A stretch of DNA of 64,000 bases from Plazaster borealis (GCA_021014325.1 CM037461.1:1513501-1577500); one strand, 5' to 3'; positions 1 to 10,540 are shown, numbered from the stretch's first letter. Translations and numbers: made by a program. Notes: generated by a model from the sequence alone, not told the origin.

Positions 1-160
1 GATGAGAGAAATCAAACAATCACTTTGGATTTCATTAATTTTACGATATTTATTTCGCGTACTATAAGTTTTGTTGTGCTCATGTTATCTTATCAATATT
101 CGGATCCAAAGTTTGTAAAAAGAAATTATAACCTGACGACAGTAAAGTCATGCACTTCCA
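1..160. other. Intron sequence flanking a LamG exon lying off the left edge
   Basis: Bases 7-26 are identical to 18941-18960, which lie in the intron just upstream (minus-strand sense) of the LamG-like exon of paralogue copy 2. By this alignment the matching exon of copy 1 would begin about 15 bases left of the window. Nothing coding is visible here. Confidence 0.5.
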
Positions 161-885
161 TTACATTTTTATTTCAACGGGCAAAAGTACTTCTTTGAGA
201 CCACATAAGATTATTTTGAGGGCACAACATTTTATTTCAAGAGCACAACATTTTATTTCGAGGGCACAAAATAATCTTGAGACAACAACGTATTTTGAGC
301 GAACAAAAAAATATTTCGAGGGCACAAAATGTCATTTCAAGGGGTTGAAATATTATTCATAGGACAATAATGATATTACAAGTGTATAAACACCTGCAAT
401 AGGAGACTTCCAGGTAGCTCACAATCAGTTATAATTGACAGTTAACTTCCTCCGAAACGAATCTCGCTCCTCAGCCTTAAGCTTAGTGACTCTAACTTGA
501 GAAAGCAAAAGACAAGTATCAAGTAATAATTATAAACATGATACATAAGTCTTTGCCCACCACATTATTTTGTTCCCTTGGAAAGTTTTTTTCTTTGCTC
601 GAAATAATAGTTTGTGTCGTCGGAATAATACTTCATTCCCTAAAAATAACATTTCGTGACCTCGAAATAATAATTTTGTTTGCTCGACATAGTATTTCGT
701 GCCCTCGAAATAACATTTCGTTCCTTTGAAATAACATTTCATTTTCTTCCAAAATAACGAATTTTGTTCCCTGGAAATAATATTTCGTGTCCTCGAAAAA
801 ATCATTTTTGTCTCACGAAATAATATTTGTGTTCTCAAAATGAGCGTTCGTGCACTCGAAATGATAGTTCCAGGGTTCTGGTTGA
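160..885. mobile_element. Fold-back element A with inverted tandem-repeat arms
   Basis: Bases 161-345 carry degenerate units of about 22-25 bp around ATTTCGAGGGCACAAAAT. Bases 565-866 carry the same motif as its reverse complement (ATTTCGTGCCCTCGAAAT). About 220 bases of unique AT-rich sequence separate the arms. The two arrays would pair as long hairpin arms. No clean target-site duplication was found, so the ends are approximate. Short ORFs across the arms only translate the repeat and are not genes. Confidence 0.7.
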
Positions 886-939
886 GTCGCTCATGTTTAA
901 TGGACAGAAGAGAAGAAAGATATTTAGTCGTGGTCTTAC

Positions 940-1110
940 CTGTGCAGTTGAGCCATGTTCGAATCTCCTCTTGGTCATCACTGTAGATAAATGTATCCAG
1001 ACCACCAACACGTAGCGTAGTGCACTGGCATGGATCAGGTACAGGAATTACCCAACGTTACCGAAAACCAGACTCGGGATCCCGTTCTTGTCCAATGGTG
1101 CATATTAGTG
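940..1110 (-). pseudogene. Copy 1, exon 2 of secreted LamG-type protein, disabled
   Basis: This is nearly identical to the intact exon at 25665-25453. The acceptor (AG before 1110) and the donor GTAAGA after 940 are both conserved, and the same phase-1 junctions are kept. Two lesions are visible: a TAC-to-TAA change gives an in-frame stop at 1060-1058, and 42 bp (14 codons) present in copy 2 are missing. It would follow the signal exon at 9804-9759 across an 8.6-kb intron full of mobile elements. Either copy 1 is a pseudogene, or this exon is skipped; skipping is possible because both flanking junctions share a phase. Confidence 0.8.
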
Positions 1111-2019
1111 CTTCATAAAAAAGAGATTTTAATATATTATCATACTAGCATCGTTTGTCAGGTGGATAGCTTCTATTCACTTGACTTAGTTTCTTTCTTT
1201 TTAGGTATTCGTGCAATGTGCACAAACAATTTTTGTCAGTTTCTGGAGTTTTTCTCATTCTTCTCATTCTTCTTATTCCTCTTAATTTTCTCTGCAGCAT
1301 AAACCCAAGATTGAACATGAATTGAGTCTTGGAACTCGTAAGTCACTTGAACCTCAATATGAAGAAAGCACAATTGTTAGAATGACGTAATTTGTTTCAA
1401 TTAACATTAAATCAAAGTTTATCATAAAAAAAACGAACCACACATTTGATTTTTACAATCGTTTAATTATCGGAAAGGTCATACCAAACTGGGCAAACGC
1501 TATACAAAGTGTTATCCCATTTGATCTCAACTTCCGGTTCAAATCGGATGTTTAAAATTCAAAAAAATTAATATCTCAATAATTATTTATTTGTTTTCCT
1601 TCAAGCCTGCTCAAATTTGTACACAGAGATGACAATATGTTTAAATAGCGCCCTCTTGCTGATTTACTTCCTACATTAACCTTCTAATACATCATCCGGA
1701 ATCTTGTTCATTGGTTTGTTTACACCCTATGGTGAATTAGTCCAAAGGTGTACGAAACAAACTGATTGGTCAAAATTGAAAAAGCCTTCGATGAAAGGAA
1801 TATTTTAATTTGACTGTTTATATTGGATGTAGTATACACATACGATAACCCTTGTGATGAAATTCTGCCGGTGCTCAGTAGTTCCACCTGCAGAATTCGA
1901 ATTAAAAATTCAAAATAAATCAAAACGTTGGAAGAAAATTACTTGACAACTCCATTCAAACCATAACACGGTCTTTTGTCTACTTAGAATCAGGCACGTT
2001 ATTAGGTAGCCTTTTTTCA
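1111..2019. other. Intron of copy 1, AT-rich, no gene seen
   Basis: Bases 1200-1300 are T-rich. Bases 1480-1580 contain one degenerate unit of the repeat described at 7230-8310 (CTTCCGGTTCAAA core). No open frame here has coding character. Confidence 0.5.
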
Positions 2020-2385
2020 CAACCCTGCGATGCCCCGCCCCTGTCAGATTTACACGACTGCCATTGGTTACTGCAGCCAGTGGACCGTTGGTAAACGTAT
2101 ATAACTCCAACTCCTTTGTAATGTTGATTTCATACTTTTTCAAAGCTAATCACTTTTCCAGATGCTGTAGAGACAGTTGGGGGGGGGATAACAAATATGA
2201 GTTGTTAATATTTTTTGTTAATCAGTATGTGTTTACACTGTAAAACCGCTGTATGTTGTGTACACAAACTTATTTGGAAAGTTTTTTTCTAACTGGATAT
2301 TCCGAGTCCATGAGTCACACTGCCTAAAGGGTCATAGACTATGTCAATCGGGCCTGTCTGAGGATATAACTTAAAGGGTTTCACC
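2020..2385 (-). repeat. Dispersed repeat, inverted copy of 18080-18430
   Basis: Read on the minus strand, this matches 18080-18430 on the plus strand over about 350 bases. Shared blocks include CATAGTCTATGACCCT, GGCAGTGTGACTCATGG, TTACAGTGTAAACACATACT, CATTACAAAGGAGTT and GGGGCGGGGCATCGCAGGG. The two copies lie in opposite orientation in the two paralogous loci. The minus ORF at 2143-1910 spans this repeat and is not treated as a gene. Confidence 0.7.
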
Positions 2386-3136
2386 TATTTTTGTTAAAAA
2401 AACTGAACGAGGAATTAACTAAAATGTTTTTTTCGGTCTAATGGCTGCAGACCGCTAGACCATCGGAGAGTTAAGACTTCCATAGTATGAGAAAATTAAG
2501 CTTTGATTTTTAAATACCATTACGTGCCAAGCACTAAAACAAAATTAAGACGAACCATAATTCAAAATAAGTGATTGTAACATATTGGTAACAGACGTGG
2601 CAAACAGGTGTTTTTTGTTTGTGTTTTTTATAATGTTATGTAAATTTCAATTTTGAATAAATTAATATCCCATATAGACATAACCGTCACGCCTGAAATT
2701 GATAGTTAGAGCGTGTGATACCCAATATATGGGGCGCTTGTGGCTTGCGTGGTTGATGCATATAATTTCTGCAACCTCAGAATTGAAATCAAGTTTAATA
2801 TTACACAAGTTAATAACACCAATTTATAACGGACATACAAGTAACATATGTAACACCATTAATAGCAAACAAAACAAACAAAGAAACACCTTACAACCGA
2901 AAAACTACAAAAACTAGCATAAGATTTACCACATCAACCGCTATTGCAACAACAGCAACACTAAAAGAACAAATAAAACACAACAAACGAGCAAACGACA
3001 GCAGCAGTAACAACGATCAGCAGCAGTTACAATAATAGCAGCACCAACAACCAACAACAAAGAAACATGCATCAGTATTGACCATTCAGGACGTGTCTCT
3101 TGACTCACGTTGACAATGCACGACGGCACCATAGTG
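2386..3136. other. Intron sequence, CAA-rich tract
   Basis: AT-rich sequence. A simple CAA/CAG-rich stretch at about 2860-3060 explains the short ORFs that cover it. No gene seen. Confidence 0.5.
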
Positions 3137-3151
3137 TATTAACGGGTACCG

Positions 3152-3280
3152 GTCAACTCGGTCCGAGGTCAACTCGGTCCAAAGTCAACTCGGTCTAAAG
3201 TCATCTCGGTCCGAAGTCATCTCGGTCCAAAGTCAAGTCGGTCCGAAGTCATCTCGGTCCGGAGTCAACTCGGTCCGAAA
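3152..3280 (+). repeat. Left arm of element B, 16-bp tandem repeat
   Basis: About eight units of GAAGTCAACTCGGTCC with single-base variants (CATCTCGG, CAAGTCGG). Confidence 0.9.
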
Positions 3281-3429
3281 AATTAAATAAAGTGTGGTTG
3301 ACAGGGAAGTGGCGGGACAAATTTCAATATTTCGACGCTGTAACTCAGAAATTAATAATAATCACCGTTTAAAAAAGACAACTTTCTGAAATGAAACAAA
3401 ATGGTAGAAAATGAACTTTCCTTTGCAGT
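3281..3429. other. Leader between left arm and Penelope ORF
   Basis: AT-rich. It presumably includes the 5' part of the Penelope-like element, but no boundary or internal repeat could be placed. Confidence 0.3.
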
Positions 3430-5868
3430 TTGTCTAAGACATTTTTTTTTCTTTTGTTGGTTGAAAATTTCTATTACTATTATGTAGGGGAATTTTACTT
3501 GTATTTTTTACATAATATACCTTTTTTTATTGACAAACAGAACAAGAAACGTATGAATGTCCAAGCTAACCATAAGAAACACATTCATAGACGTTTCCAC
3601 AGTAGGAGAACCACCATTGCTCCTCCTTCTGTTAGGTTGCCAGAGACTAATACTGTAGTTAATCTCTCTGACATGGTCCTTACTGACCCACAGGTTAAAC
3701 TCCTCTCAAGGGGTCTTAAGTTTTGCCCCACACCCAGAGAACCTAACCAACTTATTTTCCAACAGGACATGGCCCAATTCAATCGTAGGTTACGCCTACG
3801 TGAATACTTTCATGTAGAGCCCTCCATGGATGAAGAGTCATCTGTGGAGACCCAACCAATTACCCGCAACCGCTTCAAGGAAAAGAGTACTTGGGTACCC
3901 CCTAAGAACCGAGATGTGTCTCTAGAGACATACATCAATTCGGTTAACTCCGAGGTTCTTAAGGTCCCTAATACCCCTACTTCCAATAACCTCCCCCAAG
4001 ATGAGCGACACGCCCTTACACAACTCCGCCAATCACCAGACATAGTGATTAAACGGGCTGACAAGGGGTCCGCAGTTGTAGTCATGAACACACATGACTA
4101 TATTGCTGAGGGCCTCAGACAGCTCAGCAACACTGATCATTACATTGAATGTGCCACTGATCCCACTCAATCTTTCTCCCAAGATATCAGCGACACCCTG
4201 GTTAGAATTTATAATGCCAATGGTATCGAGAAAGATACACTTAACTATCTCCTCCCACATGACCCCCGTACAGCAAGGTTCTACCTTCAACCCAAGATAC
4301 ACAAGCCCAATAACCCGGGTAGACCAATTGTATCTGGGAATGGTAGCCCCACAGAGCGCATCTCTGAGTTTGTTGATAGCTTTCTCAAACCCTTAGTCTG
4401 CCGTATTCCTTCCTTCATCAAGGATACCAAAGACTTTCTCCACAAACTAGATGAGGTCAAGCACCAAATACCTGACTCTGCCATTCTGGTTACTTTTGAT
4501 GTTTCATCATTGTATACTAACATACCCCATCATGAAGGCATGAGTGCATGTGTCTCTGCCCTCAGTGATAGTAAACAATCCTACCCCTCAGTGAGACATA
4601 TTAAGGAACTCATCAGCCACATTCTCATGAAGAATAATTTTTCCTTTTCTGACAGGCATTTTCTACAGGGTACTGCCATGGGTACCAAAATGGCACCCTC
4701 ATATGCTAACTTATTCATGTCTCAGTTGGAGGACAGACTCCTGTCCTCTGCCCCAAACCGCCCACTAGTTTGGTGGAGATTTATTGATGATATTTTCTCC
4801 ATCTGGTGTGGTGGCAAGGACAGCTTGGATGAGTTTATTGACCACATAAACTCATTTTACCCCACCATAAAGTTCACTACCGAATACTCTCTCACAAGTG
4901 TGAATTTTCTAGATGTTACCATAACCAAATCCCCTAATGGCATTGTCACGGATGTTTACAGTAAACCCACCGACACCCACCAGTACCTTCTCTCCAACAG
5001 TTGCCACCCTAGTCACTGTAAGAAGGCAATTGCTTACAGTCAGGCCTTACGTATCAGACGTATCTGTTCCACAGATACCCTGTACAAGAGGCGCTCATCA
5101 GAGCTAAGAAAACACCTTGTATCTAGGGGCCACAGCGAACGCAGGGTCCAACTTGCAATCAACAGGGCTCTCAACGTACCTCGTCATACTCTGTTGACTA
5201 ACACGGGAGCGAAAAAAGCTCCTACCAACAGAGTCGCCTTGGTCACCACCTTCCACCCCGCACTACCTAAACTTTCCTCAATCCTCAATAATAACATGAC
5301 CATCCTTCACTCCTCCAACAGGTTACACTCAGCAATCCCTGAGGTCCCCATGGTTGCATTCCGCCGTCCTAAGAACCTGGGTGACATCCTAGTCAGGGCC
5401 AAACTTCCCCCAGGTACAGTCCGAACAGAACCCTCAACAGAAATACTGGGCTGTCACAAATGTACCCGTTCCAAATGTAGAACGTGTCTGTACATCAAGC
5501 CCTCACTTAAGGTAAAGAGTTATATCACTGGCTCTTCATACAACATCAAGACCAACTCCCAATGTAGCACACCTAATGTAGTCTATGTCATATCATGTAA
5601 GAGATGTCGGCTACAATATGTGGGAGAGACTAAGACCAAACTCAGTCTTCGCTTTGCGAATCATGTCTCTTCCATAAAGACCAAGAAACCGTACCCAGTC
5701 TCTATCCACTTCAACAGCCCCAATCATAGTGTCAAGGATGTTGAACTTCTGGTGATTGAAGCTTGCAATGGTGATGACACACACCGTAAGCATAGAGAAT
5801 CACACTGGATTCACCAACTCAAGACAGTCCAACCCTTTGGACTAAACATAAACACTGGTGTTAAATAA
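3430..5868 (+). CDS. Penelope-like element reverse transcriptase with GIY-YIG endonuclease
   Basis: A single uninterrupted 812-residue ORF encodes both enzymatic parts of a Penelope-like retroelement, which copies its RNA and inserts the cDNA at a nick. Seen in order: N-terminal block NLSDMVLTDPQ (about 79), ADKGSAVVVM (about 210), LQPKIHKP and GRPIVSG, motif A FDVSSLYTNIP with Asp357, motif B GTAMGTKMAPSYANLF, motif C FIDDIF with Asp453-Asp454, and motif D VNFLDVTI. A Cys-rich linker (CHKCTRSKCRTC, about 674-685) precedes the GIY-YIG nuclease (VVYVIS at about 717, YVGET at 730, ending in GLNI). The first 41 residues are low-complexity, so the Met at 3553 is a plausible alternative start. All catalytic motifs are present with no frameshift, so the copy looks young. 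Family assignment within the class (Neptune- or Penelope-like) is not settled. Confidence 0.95.
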   Translation: MSKTFFFLLLVENFYYYYVGEFYLYFLHNIPFFIDKQNKKRMNVQANHKKHIHRRFHSRRTTIAPPSVRLPETNTVVNLSDMVLTDPQVKLLSRGLKFCPTPREPNQLIFQQDMAQFNRRLRLREYFHVEPSMDEESSVETQPITRNRFKEKSTWVPPKNRDVSLETYINSVNSEVLKVPNTPTSNNLPQDERHALTQLRQSPDIVIKRADKGSAVVVMNTHDYIAEGLRQLSNTDHYIECATDPTQSFSQDISDTLVRIYNANGIEKDTLNYLLPHDPRTARFYLQPKIHKPNNPGRPIVSGNGSPTERISEFVDSFLKPLVCRIPSFIKDTKDFLHKLDEVKHQIPDSAILVTFDVSSLYTNIPHHEGMSACVSALSDSKQSYPSVRHIKELISHILMKNNFSFSDRHFLQGTAMGTKMAPSYANLFMSQLEDRLLSSAPNRPLVWWRFIDDIFSIWCGGKDSLDEFIDHINSFYPTIKFTTEYSLTSVNFLDVTITKSPNGIVTDVYSKPTDTHQYLLSNSCHPSHCKKAIAYSQALRIRRICSTDTLYKRRSSELRKHLVSRGHSERRVQLAINRALNVPRHTLLTNTGAKKAPTNRVALVTTFHPALPKLSSILNNNMTILHSSNRLHSAIPEVPMVAFRRPKNLGDILVRAKLPPGTVRTEPSTEILGCHKCTRSKCRTCLYIKPSLKVKSYITGSSYNIKTNSQCSTPNVVYVISCKRCRLQYVGETKTKLSLRFANHVSSIKTKKPYPVSIHFNSPNHSVKDVELLVIEACNGDDTHRKHRESHWIHQLKTVQPFGLNINTGVK

Positions 5869-5928
5869 CCTCCCATTACCCTCCACTTCACTCCTGCCTA
5901 ATAATTCATGTGTTGTATATATTCTGTA

Positions 5929-5945
5929 AATAAAGTGTAAATAAA
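5929..5945 (+). promoter_or_regulatory. Overlapping AATAAA polyadenylation signals
   Basis: Two AATAAA hexamers, at 5929-5934 and 5940-5945, lie about 60-75 bases after the Penelope stop codon. Spacing and sequence fit a polyadenylation signal. Use is inferred. Confidence 0.5.
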
Positions 5946-6378
5946 CACATTTTTTTCTGTCAATTAGTTGTTTTTTTATAAATTTCTTACTATAAATATC
6001 TCTTGTAGTAACCTTTTTTCCACAGGTCCCTCACACCTATGTTTAATACCTTCATCCTACCTTTGATCTTGCTATTCTTTAATTGACCATTGTTAGTCGC
6101 ATCATGATGCAACTTGCTCTCCAATCCTACCCTTTCATGTTTCCCTGCATTGTTATCGAACAATGCATTTACCACTTTTATGGTCCAGTAATCCATCCTT
6201 TCATACTATACATCCTTTGTCCTCACCACTTTACTCCTATTGGTTCATAGCCACCAATTGTTTCTGAAATAGAAACTTTGATTGGCTATAATTTTCCCGC
6301 TTCTTTCTGGATCCTTCCCTTAATCCCTTTCCCCTCTCTTTTTCTATAAATGGATATGATTTTGTTTGTACTTGTTTT

Positions 6379-6422
6379 ATGCCTCTGAAGAAGGTCCGGT
6401 CTGGATCGAAAGCTAAGGCCAT
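6379..6422 (+). ncRNA. Candidate hammerhead ribozyme of the Penelope-like element
   Basis: The core reads CTGAAGA (6385-6391), then GGTCC-loop-GGATC as a possible 5-bp stem II (6393-6407), then GAAA (6408-6411). GCCT before the core can pair with AGGC after it (6416-6419) as stem I, leaving T414-A415 as the expected UH cleavage site and a minimal stem III. Penelope-like elements are known to carry hammerhead motifs with tiny stem III. One extra A (6392) between core and stem II departs from the consensus, so activity is uncertain. Confidence 0.45.
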
Positions 6423-6429
6423 CTACCCT

Positions 6430-6912
6430 ACTCATTATATACATTTTTTTATTATATAATGATAGGCCTAATTAAGTTCAGTTAAATTGGAAAACCAAAC
6501 ATACTATTTGTGGTTCTAAATTTTTATGAAATATTTATCATTAGATTTGGTATTCTTTATTTTGTAGTATTTATTATTAGAAAGTTTTGTTTATATTACT
6601 TTCAATCAAACATTCTCCTTAATTGACTACATTATTTCATTCATTCATTCATTCATTATTGGTTTATTCTTTAAAAAACAAATTCCCATGGCGACCGGAG
6701 GTCGAATTACAGGAAAATATACAAAGATTAAAATTAGAAAAAAAATCACACTATTACAAATTGTTTTATGTGTTTTAATTCACTGAAGTGGAACATTTAT
6801 CTTCTTGTTTCGGATTAAAAAAAGTCATACACTAACTGCAAAATATTTATTTTTTAAATGCTGATTATTATAGGCCCTTTTAGTAAGCATAGGCCATAGT
6901 GCTTATAAACAA
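6430..6912. other. AT-rich spacer before the right arm of element B
   Basis: Includes a short (ATTC)n run at about 6637-6656. The 3' boundary of the Penelope element is probably soon after 6430 but could not be defined. No gene seen. Confidence 0.4.
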
Positions 6913-7055
6913 TTTCGGACCGAGTTGGCTTCGGACCGAGTTGGCTTCGGACCGAGTTAGCATCGGACCGGGTTAACCTCGGACCGAGATGACTTCGGAC
7001 CGAGTTGACTTCGGACCGAGTTGACTCGGACCGAGTTGACTACGGACCGAGTTGA
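6913..7055 (-). repeat. Right arm of element B, 16-bp tandem repeat
   Basis: About nine units of TTCGGACCGAGTTGGC, the reverse complement of the left arm. Variants include GAGATGAC and GGGTTAAC. Confidence 0.9.
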
Positions 7056-7229
7056 CCCATAACCGTATTAACACATGTAGCCCCTACGCACACGCTGAAC
7101 CTGTACACGCACATGGCACGTGTAGTTTAATTTACATTGTGTATAGTCTTGGTTCCAAGACGCTCCAGTTGAAGTCTAGTGTATGTACTGTACAGCTACA
7201 TGCAGGAATACATTTGTCATCGCTCGTTG

Positions 7230-8310
7230 TTTCTTTGTATGTTGTACAGTCACCCAAATATTTGAAAAATTCAATATTTGAAAATGTCTTAAGTCCTGAA
7301 CCACACATTGGACATTTACATTGGATATTTACAATCTATGCATTATTTGAAAGGTCTTAATAAACTTAACACGCGCTACACAAAGTGTGACCCCGATTGA
7401 CCTTGAGTTCCGGTTCAAACTTGTAGTTAAAGTTTAATATAAAAAAAATATTAACTTCTGAACAACTCATTCGAATTTTACAATCTATTGATCATTGGGA
7501 AAGTATGTTACATGTTAAGAAACGATATACAGAATGTGACCCCAATTGACATTTACTTCCAGTTCAAACCGGAAGATGAAATTTAATATTTGAAAAAAAT
7601 CAGAATTCATGAACCACACATTGGATTTTTATCATCTATACGTCATCAAAAAGGGCTCCAAAGACCTAGTTAACGCTACAAACTGTGACCTCAATCAACC
7701 TTGACTTTTAATTCAAACTGGAAGTTGAAGTAACTCAATAACTCAATTACCACACCTTGGTTTTGTACATCATTGTTAAGGTCATCAAAAAGTCAACAAG
7801 AGCTACACAAAGTGTGAACCCATTTCACCTTGACTTCCGGTTCAAACCGGAAGTTTAAGTTTTATATTGGAAAACAATCTAACTCCTGAACCAGACATCA
7901 GATTGATAAGGTAAAATGTCGTCAGCAATTCATTCAATCAAACATCTTGGTTTTTATTCAACAAAATCAAATCTCTAGTTGTACATGTGTATGTACTGTA
8001 CAGCTACATTTAGGAATACATTTGGCGTCGTTGTTTCATTGATTACTGCCCATCCAAAGATAATCCGTCTAATATTTGAAAAATTAATAACACCTTAAAC
8101 ACTTGATATTTACAATCCATACATCATCAAAACTAAACACGCACTACACAAAGTGTGACTCCGTTCGACCTTGAATTATGGTTGTTCAAACCGGAAGTTG
8201 AAATTTAATGTTTCAAAAAATTATAACTTCTGAACCACACAATGGATTTTTACAATCTATACATCATCTGACAAATATGTAACAACTTAAGAAACGGTAC
8301 TTTCCAAAGG
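7230..8310 (+). repeat. Degenerate tandem repeat of roughly 130-160 bp
   Basis: The same blocks recur several times in one orientation: CACACATTGGATTTTTA, ACACAAAGTGTGACC and CTTCCGGTTCAAACCGGAAG. Spacing is irregular, and copies near 7180-7260 and 7985-8050 also share TACTGTACAGCTACAT. A single unit occurs at 1480-1580 and part of one near 28850. No coding potential. Confidence 0.6.
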
Positions 8311-8460
8311 AGCAAAGCACGAACAGAGTTCCAATGGGAAAGTTTATTTTGATGTTACTTTCCATCCCTCACTTCCTCCCATTCGTAAAATAACATGTTT
8401 GAACCATCATGTTATTTACACATCAGATCGACTTCAACGTGCTGTAAAGTAAAAACCCAT

Positions 8461-8968
8461 AGTTGCCTACAGACGACCATCCAGTCTGAGGGATCTCAAT
8501 CTCCACGCAGAAGTCCGTGTACCCCCCCCCCCCATTATTGATAATGTTAATCCTCCTTTACCACAGCGAACATTTAGGTGTTCCAGCACTTCAAAATGCA
8601 TCGTCTGTAGAAAACACATCAGGGAATCGGACTCCTTCACCAGCCATACCGGTGGTACCACTCATAATACAAGTGGTTATGTCATATCTCGCACAGTTCG
8701 TGTTGTTAAATATATAGGTGAAACAAGAAATACACTCAAGAGGCGTTTCTACGGCCACTTATCCATATTCAAAACCCAAAAGTGGGGTACACATGTAGGA
8801 AATCACTTAAATCTTCCAAATCACTCCATTTCTGACATAATTTTACAGGGCATTGAGGCACAAGGTAACAACAGAGGGACTTTTCGTCTGTGTAGGGAAC
8901 AACTTTGGATGAGGCGCCTTCAGACCATCCAACCCCATGGTCTGAACATCCAAGAAGGAAATGAATAA
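8461..8968 (+). pseudogene. Penelope-like element fragment, C-terminal GIY-YIG part, broken
   Basis: Translation after a frame change gives a Cys motif (KCIVCRK) and then a GIY-YIG-like module: KYIGETRNTLKRRF, GNHLNLPNHSISD, REQLWMRRLQTIQP and a terminal HGLNI before the stop at 8966-8968. This matches the plan of the C-terminus of the intact element at 3430-5868 (YVGET, RESHWIHQLKTVQP, GLNI). The upstream part is out of frame across a C-run at 8522-8533, and the reverse transcriptase is absent. It is a separate family member rather than a recent copy. Confidence 0.8.
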
Positions 8969-9758
8969 TACAAGGTTTGTCTTTGCCTTCTCCCTTTCGC
9001 CACAGATATCACTCTTTTTTAGCCTGCCTTATTCACTAATTCGTTACTTTTTCCCTATTCCCACGTTTGATCTTGTCCTTTGTGTTTCCAAGTTCTTGTG
9101 GTCAAACCAGTCCCTTCCCTCCAGCCCCTCCCCTGTCTCCCTATCCATTGTTTACCCCTTGCTTTTTGTGTGCTCTCTGCCTCTCTCTCTCTTTTTATGT
9201 ATTTCCACTTGACTGGTTTTGTTACGGTTATATACCTGTTCATGTGTAACAAAACTGAAAAATCTAGTTTTTTCTTTATCATCTTTTTGTTTTCTTCCAC
9301 AAAACCCTACTCTACAGCATAAATCAAGATTGAAGTTGTTTTGAACCAAACTAAATATCTAGTAATTATTTCAATTTTATTCTTAATTTGTTTACACTGA
9401 AAACGTTATTATTAACCATCCTTTTGTTTAAGTTTTAATACCTATGCAATTGATTAAACTGAAGGGTCCATTGCTGCTGGCTTATACGAAATTGAAAGAT
9501 TTGTGCAACCCAATGTTAGTATTTGAATGATCTTCAATCATTGAATGCTAAATATATTTGAAATGGAATCATTCTGTTTTGTTGTTGAATGCTGACGTGA
9601 CGGAGCATTCGTTTTCAAACAAAATATAATGAGCCTGGTGTTTAAATTGACCGTATACATTTTTTTGTTTAAAATGGCGGGAAAACCTAAATGAAAACTG
9701 CAATATATGGTTTAAAACGAACTTATTTTACAACAACATTTAAAATTTTAAAATTTAC
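8969..9758. other. Pyrimidine-rich then AT-rich intron sequence
   Basis: Bases 8970-9300 are C/T-rich and produce several overlapping ORFs on both strands that look like compositional artefacts. CTACAGCATAAATCAAGATTG at about 9311 resembles 1290-1310. No gene seen. Confidence 0.4.
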
Positions 9759-9804
9759 CTTCAGTACACCACACCAGAAAGCTGATCAAAAGCAAAATCT
9801 TCAT
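9759..9804 (-). CDS. Copy 1, exon 1: signal peptide exon of secreted LamG-type protein
   Basis: On the minus strand an ATG at 9804 opens a 15-codon exon reading as a compact signal peptide (MKILLLISFLVWCTE) and ends with a donor GTAAAT in phase 1. The exon of copy 2 (26098-26038) ends with the same residues TE plus a phase-1 G, has the same Lys/hydrophobic pattern, and is preceded by a similar CAAAG before the ATG. The shared ending supports common descent. Because its partner exon (1110-940) carries a stop, copy 1 is probably no longer functional. Confidence 0.65.
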
Positions 9805-10189
9805 CTTTGGTACGAATTTACACTCAAGTGAGTAAGGTTTCAGACAGTCTTGAAACAATGTGCAATATTTTTTGAGCTGCAAACAGCCATTTAACGATGT
9901 CAGCTGCAGCGTTGACTTTATCACTTATGCGTGATATTAATATTTACCAAGGGGGAAAATTGTCTTCCAAGGGCATGGTGTTTGCATACGATCTTTCCTG
10001 CGTTTACATTTTCACCCATGTGGAAAATCGCAAACTGTTGTTCAACTGCCATAAATTAATAAGCGTAGATGCTGCTGATAGCGCACAAAGCAACAGTAAC
10101 TCCACACTGTAGCGTAGAATAATTTAAAGCACAGGGGTTTGAAATTTTCAACGTTCCCTTAAAGAAAATATATCAACCATTATCATCCA
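9805..10189. other. Upstream region of copy 1
   Basis: Would hold the promoter of copy 1 on the minus strand. No convincing TATA box was seen. The ORF at 9897-10112 has no recognisable features. Confidence 0.3.
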
Positions 10190-10540
10190 ATGAGATTTTA
10201 AAATAAAGCTAAACTATGCAGCCTGCAATATCATGTGGTGAATGCAGCAACACATTTTCAAAGTCAACCCTCCTACTGTCTGACCATTCAATATTATCCA
10301 ATGATCCAATGGTTGGAACCAGAATTATATCAACTATGCCGGCCTGCAAAATTGGTATCACGAGATGAATGCATTTAACAGTTCAAAGCCAACCCTCCTA
10401 CTGCTGAACTGTTTACGTTCATCAACTTTTAGTTTGATTTATGTTAAACCATGCCAGTCTGCGCTATGATATCAAAAGCATCTACACGGCACACAACCAA
10501 CCCTCATAATGTCTCACCAAACCACCTATTCACCATGATT
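10190..10540 (+). repeat. Degenerate tandem repeat, roughly 130-bp period
   Basis: CAACCCTCCTACTGTCTGACCATTC and weaker versions recur (about 10263, 10392, 10496), together with a CCTGCAATATCATGTGGTGAATGC-type block. The same family reappears at 11380-11690. Confidence 0.6.

Larger units (their letters stand above)
3137..7071. mobile_element. Fold-back (TU-like) element B carrying a Penelope-like element
   Basis: A perfect 6-bp duplication TATTAA sits at 3137-3142 and 7066-7071. Inside it the ends start as imperfect inverted repeats (CGG..TA..GGTCAACTCGG) and run into arrays of a 16-bp unit: plus sense on the left (3152-3280) and reverse complement on the right (6913-7055). Between the arms lies a complete Penelope-like ORF on the plus strand. 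Sea-urchin TU elements have fold-back arms of tandem 15-bp repeats, so the class resemblance is good, but the family is not identified. Either the Penelope element inserted into a fold-back element, or the fold-back carries it as cargo. Confidence 0.75.

Noticed and set aside
1910..2143. Minus ORF as the missing LamG C-terminal exon
   Set aside because: It lies entirely in a dispersed repeat whose other copy is in the opposite orientation, and no LamG C-terminal motif is visible.
3152..7055. Regular short repeats as a possible CRISPR array
   Set aside because: The units are head-to-tail with no unique spacers, the genome is eukaryotic, and the two arrays are inverted arms of one element.
9055..9349. 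Overlapping ORFs on both strands
   Set aside because: Pyrimidine-rich sequence with few stops; no domain, start context or splice logic.
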